A stretch of 64,000 nucleotides of DNA, taken from assembly GCF_022414595.1 (NCBI RefSeq), contig NZ_JADWYO010000005.1, positions 1 through 64,000 of the forward strand. The letters are read 5' to 3'. Below the pieces are notes generated by a model that did not search any database, had not been told where the DNA came from, and saw only the letters and a list, made by a program, of their open reading frames with translations. Of this stretch, positions 34,344 through 42,740 are shown one piece after another. The position numbers and the translations under genes are program-made. The stretch comes from Streptomyces sp. MUM 203J. GTDB lineage: Bacteria; Actinomycetota; Actinomycetes; Streptomycetales; Streptomycetaceae. Each line of letters opens with the position of its first letter. Within the stretch, counting starts at the first letter, position 1.

Positions 34344-34999
34344 GGGGTCTCCTCCTCGGGTGCCGGGGCCGGGGCCGGGAAGCCGTCGAAGGCCTCGGCC
34401 GGCGTGTTGAACTGCAGCAGTGCCGCCCTGTCTCCGCCGCCGTAGCGGACCTCGGTGATCGCGCAGTTGCGCATGAGGGGGAACAGCCGCCGGTACTCCG
34501 ACAGCGGGACTCCCGTCAGATGACAGAGCAGCAGCCGGTTGAGCGTGCTGTGGCCGACGATCAGGACCCTGCCTTCCGGGTGGAGACGGTGGATCTCCCG
34601 CAGACAGGCCATGCCGCGCTCGACGGCGTCGGCGGGGGGCTCGCCGTCCGGCAGGTGATGGAGCGCCGGGTCCGCGTGGAAGGCGGCGAGCCGCTCGGGG
34701 AACACATCGCGCATGTCGGCGGTGGTGAGCCCCTCACCGCGCCCGAAGTCGACCTCCCTCAGCCGGGGATCCTCCTGGGGTTCCAGGCCGGTGGCCTCGG
34801 CGGTCGGCCGGGCCGTGTCCCGGGCGCGCAGCAGCGGCGAGACCCACAGTGCGTCGGGCCGGGCGTGCTTGGCCCACGCGGCGAGCTGCTCGGCCTGCTC
34901 GCGCCCCCGTGGGGTGAGCGGGATGTCGCTGCGGCCCGTGTAGCGGTTCTCGGCATGCCAGATCGTCTCTCCGTGGCGGACGAGTACGAGATCGGTCAC
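34340..34999 (-). CDS. Histidine phosphatase (phosphoglycerate mutase-like)
   Basis: A 219-residue histidine phosphatase superfamily protein. The phospho-accepting His is in LVRHGET (about residues 5-11), with YTGRSDIPLTPRGREQAEQL following; the second catalytic His is in VLIVGHST (about 148). It is more like broad sugar-phosphate phosphatases than glycolytic phosphoglycerate mutase. Start GTG 34999 overlaps the kinase stop by 4 bp, and its stop overlaps the dehydrogenase start by 4 bp, so all three are made together. Likely role: dephosphorylate an intermediate or a damaged side product of the two kinases. Confidence 0.85.
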   Translation of the reverse strand: MTDLVLVRHGETIWHAENRYTGRSDIPLTPRGREQAEQLAAWAKHARPDALWVSPLLRARDTARPTAEATGLEPQEDPRLREVDFGRGEGLTTADMRDVFPERLAAFHADPALHHLPDGEPPADAVERGMACLREIHRLHPEGRVLIVGHSTLNRLLLCHLTGVPLSEYRRLFPLMRNCAITEVRYGGGDRAALLQFNTPAEAFDGFPAPAPAPEEETP

Positions 35000-36489
35000 A
35001 GGTGGGCTCTCCTTCGTGCGTGCCGGGCGACGGCCGTCGGCAGCCAGCCGCGCTCTTCGAGTGCGTCGACCAGCTGGAGATGCTTCTCCAGCAGGCGCCG
35101 CGTGTGTTCGGGCCGCGGCTCGACCACGGTGCGCAGCCGCACCATGTCGCGGGCGGCGTCGCTGAGCGGGGTGGTGGTGCCCGCCCGGGCGAGGACGGCC
35201 ATGCCGAGGGCGGCCTCGGCGTTGTCCGGCAGCCCGAGGGGGCGGGCGAGGACGTCGGCGCGCAGCTGGCACCAGTAGCGGCTGCGGGCTCCGCCGCCGG
35301 TGAGGGTCACCGGTCCGTCGAGGGGGGCGCCGAGCAGTCCCAGGTAGTCGAAGCAGAGGCGCTCGGTGAACGCGACGCCCTGCAACAGCGAGGCGTGGTA
35401 GTCGGCCTCCGCCGCGCCGTGCCGGTCACCCAGGGTGAATCCCTCGGCGTCCGGCGCGAGGAAGGGGAAGCGCTCTCCCCTGGAGGCGAGCGGATAGGTC
35501 ACCAGGCTCGACGGCTCGTACCGCTGGGCTCTGGCGTCCAGCGTGGCGAGGTTCCTTCCGGGGAACGCCCGGGACAGGGCTCCCGCGCCGGTGCTGGAGG
35601 CACCGCCCGGCAGCCAGTTCCCGTCCGGGGCACGGTGCGAGTACACGACGCCCAGGGGGTCGCGCAGCCGCTGGGCGGTCACTCCCTTGAGGACGAGCGT
35701 GGTCCCGAGCACGGAGTTCCAGGCGCCGGGCTCCAGGGCACCGGCACTGATCTGGGCCGCGCAGCCGTCGGTCATGCCGGCGACCACGGGAGTGCCCTCG
35801 GGGATGCCGGTGCTCTCGGCGGCACCGGCGCACACGCTGCCGAGCACGGTGCCCGGCCGGACGACCTCGGGCAGCAGTCCCGCCGGGATCCGCAGGTCCT
35901 CGAAGAGCGCGCCGGGCCATGCCTCCCGCTCCGTGTCGTAGCCCGTCTTGAGAGCGTGGCTGGAGTCCGTCGCCACCGGGCCGCCGGTGAGCCGCTCACC
36001 GATGCAGTCGGCCTGGTGGAGCAGCCGGGCCCCGGCGGGGAGGCCGGAGTGGTTGCCGAGCAGCCAGAGCAGCTTGGGCAGCGCCCAGGAGGGCTGCGGC
36101 CGGTGTCCGAGCCGTTCCCACAGGGCGGAACCCGCCTCCGCGGCGAGCGGGGCCTCCTCGACGGCGCGGGAGTCGTCGTACATCAGTCCCGGGGTCAGGG
36201 GGCGTCCGGCGCGGTCGGCCAGCAGGATCGTGCCCGAGGTGGCGCACACGGCGACACCCCGCACCGAGGCGCCGGGGATCCCGTCGAGCGCCTGGCGGCA
36301 CGCCACGCGCACGGCACTCCACCACTGCTCCGGGTCCTGTTCGTGCCGGGGGCCGTCCCGGTGGCTCCGCAGCTGCTCGGCGCCGGAGCCGCAGGTGCCT
36401 CCCGCCGCGTCGACGGCGAGCACGCGGACGCTCTGGGTGCCCAGATCGATGCCCAGCCACACGTCGGGGCGGGCGTTCGGTTCAGCCAT
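34996..36489 (-). CDS. FGGY-family carbohydrate kinase 1
   Basis: A 497-residue FGGY kinase with the two ATPase lobes of the family. The N-terminal phosphate loop is GIDLGTQSVR (about residues 13-22); the second-lobe features are VVAGMTDGCAAQ, NSVLGTTLVLKG and the adenosine-binding TLTGGGARSRYW (about 402-413). Substrate is not obvious; D-ribulose/xylulose- and sedoheptulose-kinase-like members share this form. Its ATG lies 8 bp inside the end of the neighbouring FGGY kinase gene, and its stop overlaps the phosphatase start. Two different FGGY kinases side by side suggest two related substrates or successive phosphorylations. Confidence 0.88.
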   Translation of the reverse strand: MAEPNARPDVWLGIDLGTQSVRVLAVDAAGGTCGSGAEQLRSHRDGPRHEQDPEQWWSAVRVACRQALDGIPGASVRGVAVCATSGTILLADRAGRPLTPGLMYDDSRAVEEAPLAAEAGSALWERLGHRPQPSWALPKLLWLLGNHSGLPAGARLLHQADCIGERLTGGPVATDSSHALKTGYDTEREAWPGALFEDLRIPAGLLPEVVRPGTVLGSVCAGAAESTGIPEGTPVVAGMTDGCAAQISAGALEPGAWNSVLGTTLVLKGVTAQRLRDPLGVVYSHRAPDGNWLPGGASSTGAGALSRAFPGRNLATLDARAQRYEPSSLVTYPLASRGERFPFLAPDAEGFTLGDRHGAAEADYHASLLQGVAFTERLCFDYLGLLGAPLDGPVTLTGGGARSRYWCQLRADVLARPLGLPDNAEAALGMAVLARAGTTTPLSDAARDMVRLRTVVEPRPEHTRRLLEKHLQLVDALEERGWLPTAVARHARRRAHL

Positions 36490-38023
36490 GCGGGTCTCCG
36501 GTGGGCGTCGTACCGGCTGGGGACGGGGAGGTGCCGGGGGCGGACGGGGAGTCGGCGAGTACCTGCCAGCCGGTGGCGGACAGCTCGCGAAGGGCGAGGA
36601 ACGTGTCGAACCGGGACGCGTAGAACGCGCTGCGCTCCGTGTCCGGTTCGTCGGCCTTCCGGATGCGCACGTATCTGCGGGCGGCGGTGGCGATGTCGGG
36701 TTCCTCGCCGAGGCTCACCAGGCCGCTCAGGTAGGCGCCCTTGGCGCCTACCTCGCTGTCGGCGGAACGCACGGTGCGCAGCCCGGTGACGTCGGCGATG
36801 AGCCGGCACCAGGCGTCGCTGGCCGCGCCGCCGCCGCACAGGCGCAACTCGTCGGTCGCGGCGCCGGAGGCGGTCAGGCAGTCGAGGATCACCATGGTGA
36901 GCCCTTCGAGGACCGCCCGGGCGACGTCGCAGGGCTGGTGGTCCAGGCTCATTCCCCAGAACGTGCCGCGGGCGTGCGGATCGAGGAAGGGGGCCCGTTC
37001 CCCGGCCGGCGAGAGGTACGGCAGGAAGACCAGGCCGCGGGCCCCGGGCGGGCTCTGGAGGGCGAGTTCGCCGAGCTCGGCCGGTGTGCTCAGGCCCAGG
37101 GTCCGCACGGCCCAGGCGATGACCTCCGTGCCCGCGAGGGTGGGGAAGGCCCGCAGCGCGTGGCCGGAGGAGCCGACGGCGATGGTCAGCCCGGACGGCA
37201 CGCCCCCGGTGTCCGGGCCCTCCCGTACCACTTCGGTGCACAGCGTGGTGCCGAGGATCGTGCAGGCCTGTCCCGGTGTGGTGGCGCCCACGCCGATCGC
37301 GGTCGAGGCGACGTCGTACGGGGCCATCACCACGGGCAGTCCGGCCGGCAGGCCCAGCTCCGCGGCCGTCCGGGCCGTGAGTTCCCCGACCCGCTGAGCG
37401 TCGTCCCGCACCGGCGGCAGCAGCCGCTCCGCCCAGTCCAGGCCGAACAGCGCCCGGACCTCCGGGGAGTAGCGCCGGGTGCGGGGGTCGAGGAAGGGGG
37501 CCGAGGCGTCCGACTCGTCGACTGCGAGGAGACCGGTGAGCCGGAGGAAGATCCAGCCTCCGCAGTACAGCGAGGTCGACGAGCGGGCCAGCCGGTCCGG
37601 ATCGTGCTCGGCCAGCCAGGCCAGGACGGAGTTGGGGAGGCCGGGGAAGGTCAGCGAGCCCGTGAGGCGGAACGCCTCCTCCAGCAGGCCGGATGCCCGC
37701 CAGTTCTCGACGACGGGTGCGGCGCGCCCGTCCGACCAGAGGATCGCGGGCCCCGTGGGCTCGCCCTTGTCGTCGACCAGCCAGCAGCCGTCGCCCTGTG
37801 CGGTGAGGGCGATGAACCGCACGCCGTCCGCCGCGTGGCGCCGGGCGGACCGGATGGTGGCCGCGACGGCCTCCCACACCGCGGTCATGTCCTGTTCGGC
37901 CCAGCCGGGCCGCGGACGCCGGACGGAGGTGGCCTGGCGTGCGACGGCCACCTCGTTGCCCTCGTCGTCCAGGACAACGGTCTTGATCATGGAAGTGCCG
38001 ACATCGACCGCGAGCACGGACAT
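36482..38023 (-). CDS. FGGY-family carbohydrate kinase 2 (erythritol/xylulose kinase-like)
   Basis: A 513-residue FGGY kinase, only distantly related to its neighbour. VLAVDVGTSMIKTVVLD (about residues 3-19) is the N-terminal phosphate loop; APYDVASTAIGVGA, CTILGTTLCTEV and LRLCGGGAASDAWC mark the second lobe. The overall pattern is closest, from memory, to EryA-type tetritol kinases and xylulokinases. The C-terminus has a Ser/Pro/Thr-rich tail of about 25 residues. It is the first gene after a 216-bp gap behind the permease, where an additional promoter could lie, and it overlaps kinase 1 by 8 bp. Substrate assignment is an inference. Confidence 0.85.
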   Translation of the reverse strand: MSVLAVDVGTSMIKTVVLDDEGNEVAVARQATSVRRPRPGWAEQDMTAVWEAVAATIRSARRHAADGVRFIALTAQGDGCWLVDDKGEPTGPAILWSDGRAAPVVENWRASGLLEEAFRLTGSLTFPGLPNSVLAWLAEHDPDRLARSSTSLYCGGWIFLRLTGLLAVDESDASAPFLDPRTRRYSPEVRALFGLDWAERLLPPVRDDAQRVGELTARTAAELGLPAGLPVVMAPYDVASTAIGVGATTPGQACTILGTTLCTEVVREGPDTGGVPSGLTIAVGSSGHALRAFPTLAGTEVIAWAVRTLGLSTPAELGELALQSPPGARGLVFLPYLSPAGERAPFLDPHARGTFWGMSLDHQPCDVARAVLEGLTMVILDCLTASGAATDELRLCGGGAASDAWCRLIADVTGLRTVRSADSEVGAKGAYLSGLVSLGEEPDIATAARRYVRIRKADEPDTERSAFYASRFDTFLALRELSATGWQVLADSPSAPGTSPSPAGTTPTGDPHG

Positions 38024-38239
38024 CGGGATGGCTCCTTGTCTCAGCGCACCGCTGAGTGAGGGGGACGCGTGGACCGCGGTGCGGCCCGGCGTCTCCGGTG
38101 GGCAGGTGTGCTTCCCACCCCTCCAGCTTGACGGGCCGGACGGGCGTTCGGCGGGTGGCGGCCGGGGCCGGGCCGACCGCCCGCGAGCCGCGGTGCTGGT
38201 CGGCCGTCGCCAGGTGGTGGGAGACCGGCTGCCGGCCTC

Positions 38240-39493
38240 TCACCCGCGCCCGTGCGAGGCCCGCGACCGCCGGGCGACCGAGTCCAGTGCCACCGCGAGG
38301 AGCAGGACGGCTCCGGTGACGGCGAAGCGGTAGGCGGAGTTGAGGCTCAGCAGGGTCAGTCCGCTGGATATGGACTGGATGACGGTGATGCCGAGAAGGG
38401 CCGAGAAGGCCGTTCCCCGGCCGCCGAAGAGGCTGGCGCCGCCGATGACCGCGGCGGCGATGGCGTTGAGGTTCACATCGCCCCCGCCGCTGCTCTGGTT
38501 CGCCGACGCCAGGCGGGCGGCGGCGAGCACCCCGCCGAGCGCGGCCAGGGTGGTGCAGGTGACCAGGGCGCCCGTGTACACGCGGCGGACGTTGATACCG
38601 GCGCGGCGTGCGGCCTCGGCGTTGCCGCCGACGGCGTACAGGGCCCGGCCCCACCGGGTACGGGTGAGCACGTAGTGGGCGGCGACCACGAGGGCGATGA
38701 AGGCGACGTACATCCAGCCGATGCCCCTGGCGAGGTTCAGGTACCAGACCCCGAACTCCAGCAGTGCCAGCAGGGCGCCGGACCGCAGGGCGATCAGCCG
38801 CACCGGAAGGGCGGACAGGCGAGCCCGGGAGCGTTCACGGGCACGGGCGAAGCCGCTGGCGAAGTGCCCGGCCGCCGCGCCCAGGGCCAGGAGGTACGAC
38901 AGCCAGGCGGGGACGTAGGCCGTCTGCGCGAAGTGGACCAGGGCGGAGTCGAAGGGGATGTTGATCGAACCGCGCTCGCCCAGGATCCCGAGCTGGATGC
39001 CGAGGAAGCCCAGCAGCCCGGCCAGGGTGATCACGAAGGTGGGTACTCCGAGCCGGTTGTACACCTGGGCGTAGAACCAGCCGATCAGCGCTCCGGCGGT
39101 GAGGGCGGCCAGCACGGCCACGGGCCACGGCAGGCCCTGGTTGACGAACATCACCGCCATGGCGGCGGCGGCGAGGCCGCTCACCGAGCCGACGGAGAGG
39201 TCGATCTGGCCCACCAGCAGGACGCAGACGATGCCCAGGGCCATGACCCCGACGGGCACGCTCTCCATGGCGAGGTTGCCCAGGTTGGCGCTGGAGAGGA
39301 AGGTCGGGTTGGCCGTGTCGAGCACCGTCCAGATGACGACCAGCCCGGCGATCACGGGGAAGACGCCCAGGTCACCCGAGCGGAAGCGGTCGACGAGTCC
39401 CCGGGCGGTTCCCCGGATCCCGGTGTGGACGCGCAGCCGTTCGTCGCGCAGGTCGACGGCGACGGGCCGGATGTCGGTCGTGGTGTTGTTCAT
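38240..39493 (-). CDS. Sugar ABC transporter permease (RbsC/XylH family)
   Basis: A 417-residue BPD_transp_2 permease with about ten transmembrane helices. Family segments include VGQIDLSVGSVSGLAAAAMA (about residues 95-114), VYNRLGVPTFVITLAGLLGFLG, GRALYAVGGNAEAARRAGI and AAAVIGGASLFGGRGT. A long Arg-rich cytoplasmic loop (FARARERSRARLSALP) sits mid-protein, as in XylH-type permeases. The ATG at 39493 overlaps the ATPase stop by 4 bp. With the ATPase and lipoprotein it forms a complete pentose/polyol-type importer in the cytoplasmic membrane. Confidence 0.9.
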   Translation of the reverse strand: MNNTTTDIRPVAVDLRDERLRVHTGIRGTARGLVDRFRSGDLGVFPVIAGLVVIWTVLDTANPTFLSSANLGNLAMESVPVGVMALGIVCVLLVGQIDLSVGSVSGLAAAAMAVMFVNQGLPWPVAVLAALTAGALIGWFYAQVYNRLGVPTFVITLAGLLGFLGIQLGILGERGSINIPFDSALVHFAQTAYVPAWLSYLLALGAAAGHFASGFARARERSRARLSALPVRLIALRSGALLALLEFGVWYLNLARGIGWMYVAFIALVVAAHYVLTRTRWGRALYAVGGNAEAARRAGINVRRVYTGALVTCTTLAALGGVLAAARLASANQSSGGGDVNLNAIAAAVIGGASLFGGRGTAFSALLGITVIQSISSGLTLLSLNSAYRFAVTGAVLLLAVALDSVARRSRASHGRG

Positions 39494-40326
39494 GGGGTCA
39501 CCTCTCCGGTGCGGGCGGAGGCCAGGGCGGCGGAGCGGCTCGCGGCCCTGCGGGCCACTACGTTGTCGCTGGCTCCGGTGATCGCCGCGACGACTTCCTC
39601 GGCGGTCACGGAACGCACGTCGAAGACGCCGTTGTTGCGGCCCAGGCGCAGCACCGCCACCCGGTCCGCGACCGCTTTCACGTCGGACATGTTGTGGCTG
39701 ATCATGATCACGCCGAGTCCGCGCTCCCGGAGGCGTTCGATCAGGTTGAGGACCTCCGCCGTCTGGGCGACGCCCAGGGCGGCGGTGGGCTCGTCGAGAA
39801 TGATCACCTTGGGGTCGCCCAGGAGCGACCGCGCGATCGCGATGGTCTGACGCTGGCCCCCCGACAGTGAGGCGACCGGGGTGTGAAGGCTCGGGATCTT
39901 CGCGGAGAGCTGCCCCAGGAGCTCCCACGACCGGGTCTCCATCTCGACCTCGGCGAGCCGGTGGGGGCGCACCTCGCGGCCGAGGAAGAGGTTCTGGATG
40001 ACATTGAGGTTCTCGCACAGTGCGAGGTCCTGGTAGACGGTGGCGATGCCCAGTTTCTGGGCGGCACTCGGGCTGGGAACGGTGACCGGGCGTCCCTGGA
40101 AGGAGATGGTGCCGCCGGCGTCCGGCGCGTGGACGCCCGCGAGCACCTTCACCAGGGTGGACTTGCCGGCCCCGTTGTCCCCGACCAGCGCCACGATCTC
40201 GCCGGCGTGGACGTCGAGGTCGATGCCGGTGAGGGCGGCGACCGCGCCGAAGGTCTTGCTGATCCCGCGCAGGGACAGCACCGGCGTCGCGACGCCGCCG
40301 CTCCCGGCGGCTGAGGATGTGGGCAT
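39490..40326 (-). CDS. Sugar ABC transporter ATP-binding protein
   Basis: A 278-residue single-domain ABC ATPase of the FrcA/half-XylG type; ribose-type relatives usually have two fused ATPase domains. Walker A is GDNGAGKST (about residues 48-56), the signature LSGGQRQ (about 154), Walker B VIILDEPTAALG (about 175) and the switch His in MISHN. ATG 40326 is chosen with GAGGCAGG upstream; an ATG at 40341 is also possible. A stable hairpin lies between this gene and the binding-protein gene, which should lower its expression relative to that gene. Confidence 0.9.
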   Translation of the reverse strand: MPTSSAAGSGGVATPVLSLRGISKTFGAVAALTGIDLDVHAGEIVALVGDNGAGKSTLVKVLAGVHAPDAGGTISFQGRPVTVPSPSAAQKLGIATVYQDLALCENLNVIQNLFLGREVRPHRLAEVEMETRSWELLGQLSAKIPSLHTPVASLSGGQRQTIAIARSLLGDPKVIILDEPTAALGVAQTAEVLNLIERLRERGLGVIMISHNMSDVKAVADRVAVLRLGRNNGVFDVRSVTAEEVVAAITGASDNVVARRAASRSAALASARTGEVTP

Positions 40327-40351
40327 GAGCCTGCCTCGCATGGGTCTGGGG

Positions 40352-40383
40352 CCGCCGGGCCGCCCTGGGGAGCGGCCCGGCGG
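40352..40383 (-). terminator. Attenuator hairpin between binding-protein and ATPase genes
   Basis: A perfect 11-bp stem (CCGCCGGGCCG at 40352-40362 with CGGCCCGGCGG at 40373-40383) with a 10-base loop lies 32 bp past the binding-protein stop. Such hairpins commonly stop part of the transcription, or protect the upstream mRNA, so that the binding protein is made in excess over the membrane components. Confidence 0.65.
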
Positions 40384-40414
40384 AACCCTCGGGTGGGGGA
40401 TTGTCAGGGGGTGA

Positions 40415-41482
40415 CTACTTGATGCCGGCCTTGCGGCAGGCCTCGGCATAGGCGGGTGTGCAGATCTCGGACGCCTTGAAGGGCCCGTTCTCGATCAGAG
40501 TGGTGGCGAGGTTGTCGACGGTGACCACGGTCGGCTCGAACAGCCGGGCAGGGGTGCCGAAGATCGAGGTCTCCGGGGCGGGGGTCTTGCCCTGCGCGAA
40601 CTGGTGGGCGATCTCCGCCGCCGCCTCCGCCACCGTCTTGATGGGCTTGGAGATGGTGTTGTACTGCTCGCCGGCGATGATGCGCTGCGCGGCGGCGAGT
40701 TCGGCGTCGTTGCCGGTGACCGGCGGCACCGTGTCGACCCCTGAGGCCTTGAAGGCGGCGATCGTGCCGCCGGCCGTGCCGTCGTTGGCCGCGACCACGC
40801 CCGCGATCTTCCCCTTGTGCTGGGTGATCTTGGAGCTGACCCAGTTCTGGGCCTTGGTGGGGTCCCAGCCGGGGGTGTCGTACTCGTCGAGCAGCTTCAG
40901 TCCGCTCGGGTCGACGGCCTTGTGGATGCCCTTCTTGATGAGGCCGGCCGCTGCGTCGGTGGGGGAGCCGTTGACCTGGAGCAGACCGCCCTCGGCATCG
41001 GTCTGCTTCAGGTGGTCCACGAGGGACTGGGCGATCATCTGGCCGATCTTCTCGTTGTCGAACGACACGTAGAAGTCGGCCTTGCCGCCGGGGATGGGTC
41101 GGTCGTAGGCGATGACGGGAACGTCCTGCGCCTGGGACCTGCCGACGATGGTGACCGCGGCGGCCGAGTCGACCGGGTCGATCACCAGGGCCTTGACGCC
41201 CTGGGCGAGTGCGGAGTCCGCCTGCCGCTGCTGGGTCGCCGGGTCGCCCTTCGCGTTGGCGTACACCACCTCGCACTCCGCGCAGAGGGAAGCCAGCTTC
41301 GCCTCGAACAGCGGCTTGTCGAAGAGCTCGTAACGGGTGGAGGCGATGTCCGGCATCAGGAAGGCGATCTTCGTCTTCTCCGAGCCGGAGCCCGAGCCGC
41401 CGCTGCCGCATGCGGTGAGGGTGGCGAGAGCGGCGAGCGCCGTCACGCCGGTAACCGCCTTGAGTGCGCGGTGTCTGAACAT
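40415..41482 (-). CDS. Sugar-binding lipoprotein of the ABC importer
   Basis: A 355-residue periplasmic-binding-protein-like lipoprotein (Peripla_BP_4, XylF/RbsB type). The signal peptide ends in a lipobox (LATLTAC, Cys25) followed by a Gly/Ser linker, so it is anchored on the outside of the membrane. The mature domain starts KIAFLMPDIASTRYELFDKP and includes ALVIDPVDSAAAVTIV and VIAYDRPIPGG, typical of pentose- and polyol-binding members. Cysteines at about 67, 70, 344 and 351 could form disulfides. It is the first gene of the minus-strand operon. The ligand cannot be deduced from sequence alone. Confidence 0.92.
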   Translation of the reverse strand: MFRHRALKAVTGVTALAALATLTACGSGGSGSGSEKTKIAFLMPDIASTRYELFDKPLFEAKLASLCAECEVVYANAKGDPATQQRQADSALAQGVKALVIDPVDSAAAVTIVGRSQAQDVPVIAYDRPIPGGKADFYVSFDNEKIGQMIAQSLVDHLKQTDAEGGLLQVNGSPTDAAAGLIKKGIHKAVDPSGLKLLDEYDTPGWDPTKAQNWVSSKITQHKGKIAGVVAANDGTAGGTIAAFKASGVDTVPPVTGNDAELAAAQRIIAGEQYNTISKPIKTVAEAAAEIAHQFAQGKTPAPETSIFGTPARLFEPTVVTVDNLATTLIENGPFKASEICTPAYAEACRKAGIK

Positions 41483-41688
41483 CGGATTCTCCTTCGCCGC
41501 CGCCGGAGCGGCTGGGGCGTGGCCGGGGGCGCGGCACGGGGGACGCGGGGGAGCGGTGCCGTCTTTCCGGACCTGATGGGTGAGGAGCCCGCATGACTGG
41601 TCCGGTTCCTGCCGCTTTCGTGGAGCGTGCGGGGACTGTCGCCTGGGGAAGGGCCGGTGTTCGACGGCCCGTCCCTGCGGGTTGCGTG

Positions 41689-41718
41689 AAATCTAACTCC
41701 GAGAATGTTAAATCTGAC
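41689..41718. promoter_or_regulatory. Candidate DeoR operator with phased direct repeats
   Basis: In the 326-bp divergent region between the binding-protein gene and the deoR-type gene, AAATCTAAC at 41689-41697 and AAATCTGAC at 41710-41718 form a direct repeat, with starts exactly 21 bp apart (two helical turns). They are strikingly AT-rich for this genome. DeoR-family repressors often bind such repeated elements. The site could control both arms of the locus. Confidence 0.55.
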
Positions 41719-41808
41719 AAGGGAGGTGAGGTTCTCTGTTATGTCTTCGCAATCGACGTGGCCACCGCCCGTCCCGTGGAGTGGGGGGTGACAGGTACCT
41801 TGAGGTGC

Positions 41809-42630
41809 ATGAATGACAGGAAGCCCGTCTTGGCGGAGGACAACGACCGGTCCGGTCTCGGCCTGAGCGAGCGGCGTGAGGTGATACGTCGTGAGGTGCT
41901 CCGGCAGGGCTTCACACGGATCGACGACCTGGCCCGGGTGCTTCAGGTGAGTGTGATGACCGTGCACCGCGACCTGGACGCACTCGCCGAGGAGGGCTGG
42001 CTCACCAAGGTCAGGGGCGGTGCGACGGCCAATCCCTCGGCCCTCCAGCAGGCGGGGGTACGCGAACGCACGGCGGCGCTCAACACGGAGAAGGAGGCGA
42101 TCGCCGCCCTCGCCGCCGAGTCGCTCCACCGCGGGCAGACCGTCTTCGTCGACGAGAGCACCACGGCTCTCGCCCTCCAGCCCCACCTGGCCGAGGCCGC
42201 GCCGCTCACGGTGGTGACCAACTTCTTCCCGCTCGTGCGGGCGCTGGGCACCGTCAAGGGCATCGAGGTGGTCGCCCTCGGGGGCCGATACTTCCCCCTC
42301 CAGGAGGCATGCCTCGGCTACCAGACGGCGCAGGCCATCCGGAAGCTGCGGGCCGACGTGCTGTTCATGTCCACCACCGCCGTCAGCGCGGGGGCCTGCT
42401 ACCACAGGTCCGAGGCGACCATCGAGGTCAAACGGACCTTCATGGAATGCGCCGAACGCTCGGTTCTGCTGGTCGACCACGCCAAGTTCGGCCGCCGCGC
42501 CCCCTACCTGCTCGCACCCCTCGACGCCTTCGACCAGATCGTCACCGACTCGGGCGTGGACGACGAGGAGATCGCGGCGTTGCGGGAGGGGGGCGCACAG
42601 GTCCGCGTCGCCCCGGTGGGCCGCGGATAG
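41809..42630 (+). CDS. DeoR/GlpR family transcriptional regulator
   Basis: A 273-residue DeoR-family repressor. The N-terminal helix-turn-helix is at about 21-75 (ERREVIRREVLRQGFTRIDDLARVLQVSVMTVHRDLDALAEEGWLTKVRGGA). The C-terminal DeoRC sensor domain (about 90-250) has the phospho-sugar-binding pattern VFVDESTTALALQPHL and VVTNFFPLVRAL. DeoR repressors typically release DNA on binding a phosphorylated sugar intermediate, which the neighbouring kinases would make. ATG 41809 is preceded by TTGAGG. It is divergent from the importer operon and is followed by the transporter-HAD gene 110 bp downstream. Confidence 0.9.
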   Translation: MNDRKPVLAEDNDRSGLGLSERREVIRREVLRQGFTRIDDLARVLQVSVMTVHRDLDALAEEGWLTKVRGGATANPSALQQAGVRERTAALNTEKEAIAALAAESLHRGQTVFVDESTTALALQPHLAEAAPLTVVTNFFPLVRALGTVKGIEVVALGGRYFPLQEACLGYQTAQAIRKLRADVLFMSTTAVSAGACYHRSEATIEVKRTFMECAERSVLLVDHAKFGRRAPYLLAPLDAFDQIVTDSGVDDEEIAALREGGAQVRVAPVGRG

Positions 42631-42740
42631 CGTCCACCGGGTCCGCGCCGCCCTGCGGTCCGTGGGCGGCGTCCACATGCGGCGGCGGCCCGGTGGTGTC
42701 TTACTGGGAGTCGGGGACCGTCCCTGCTCCGCCGCACGCC

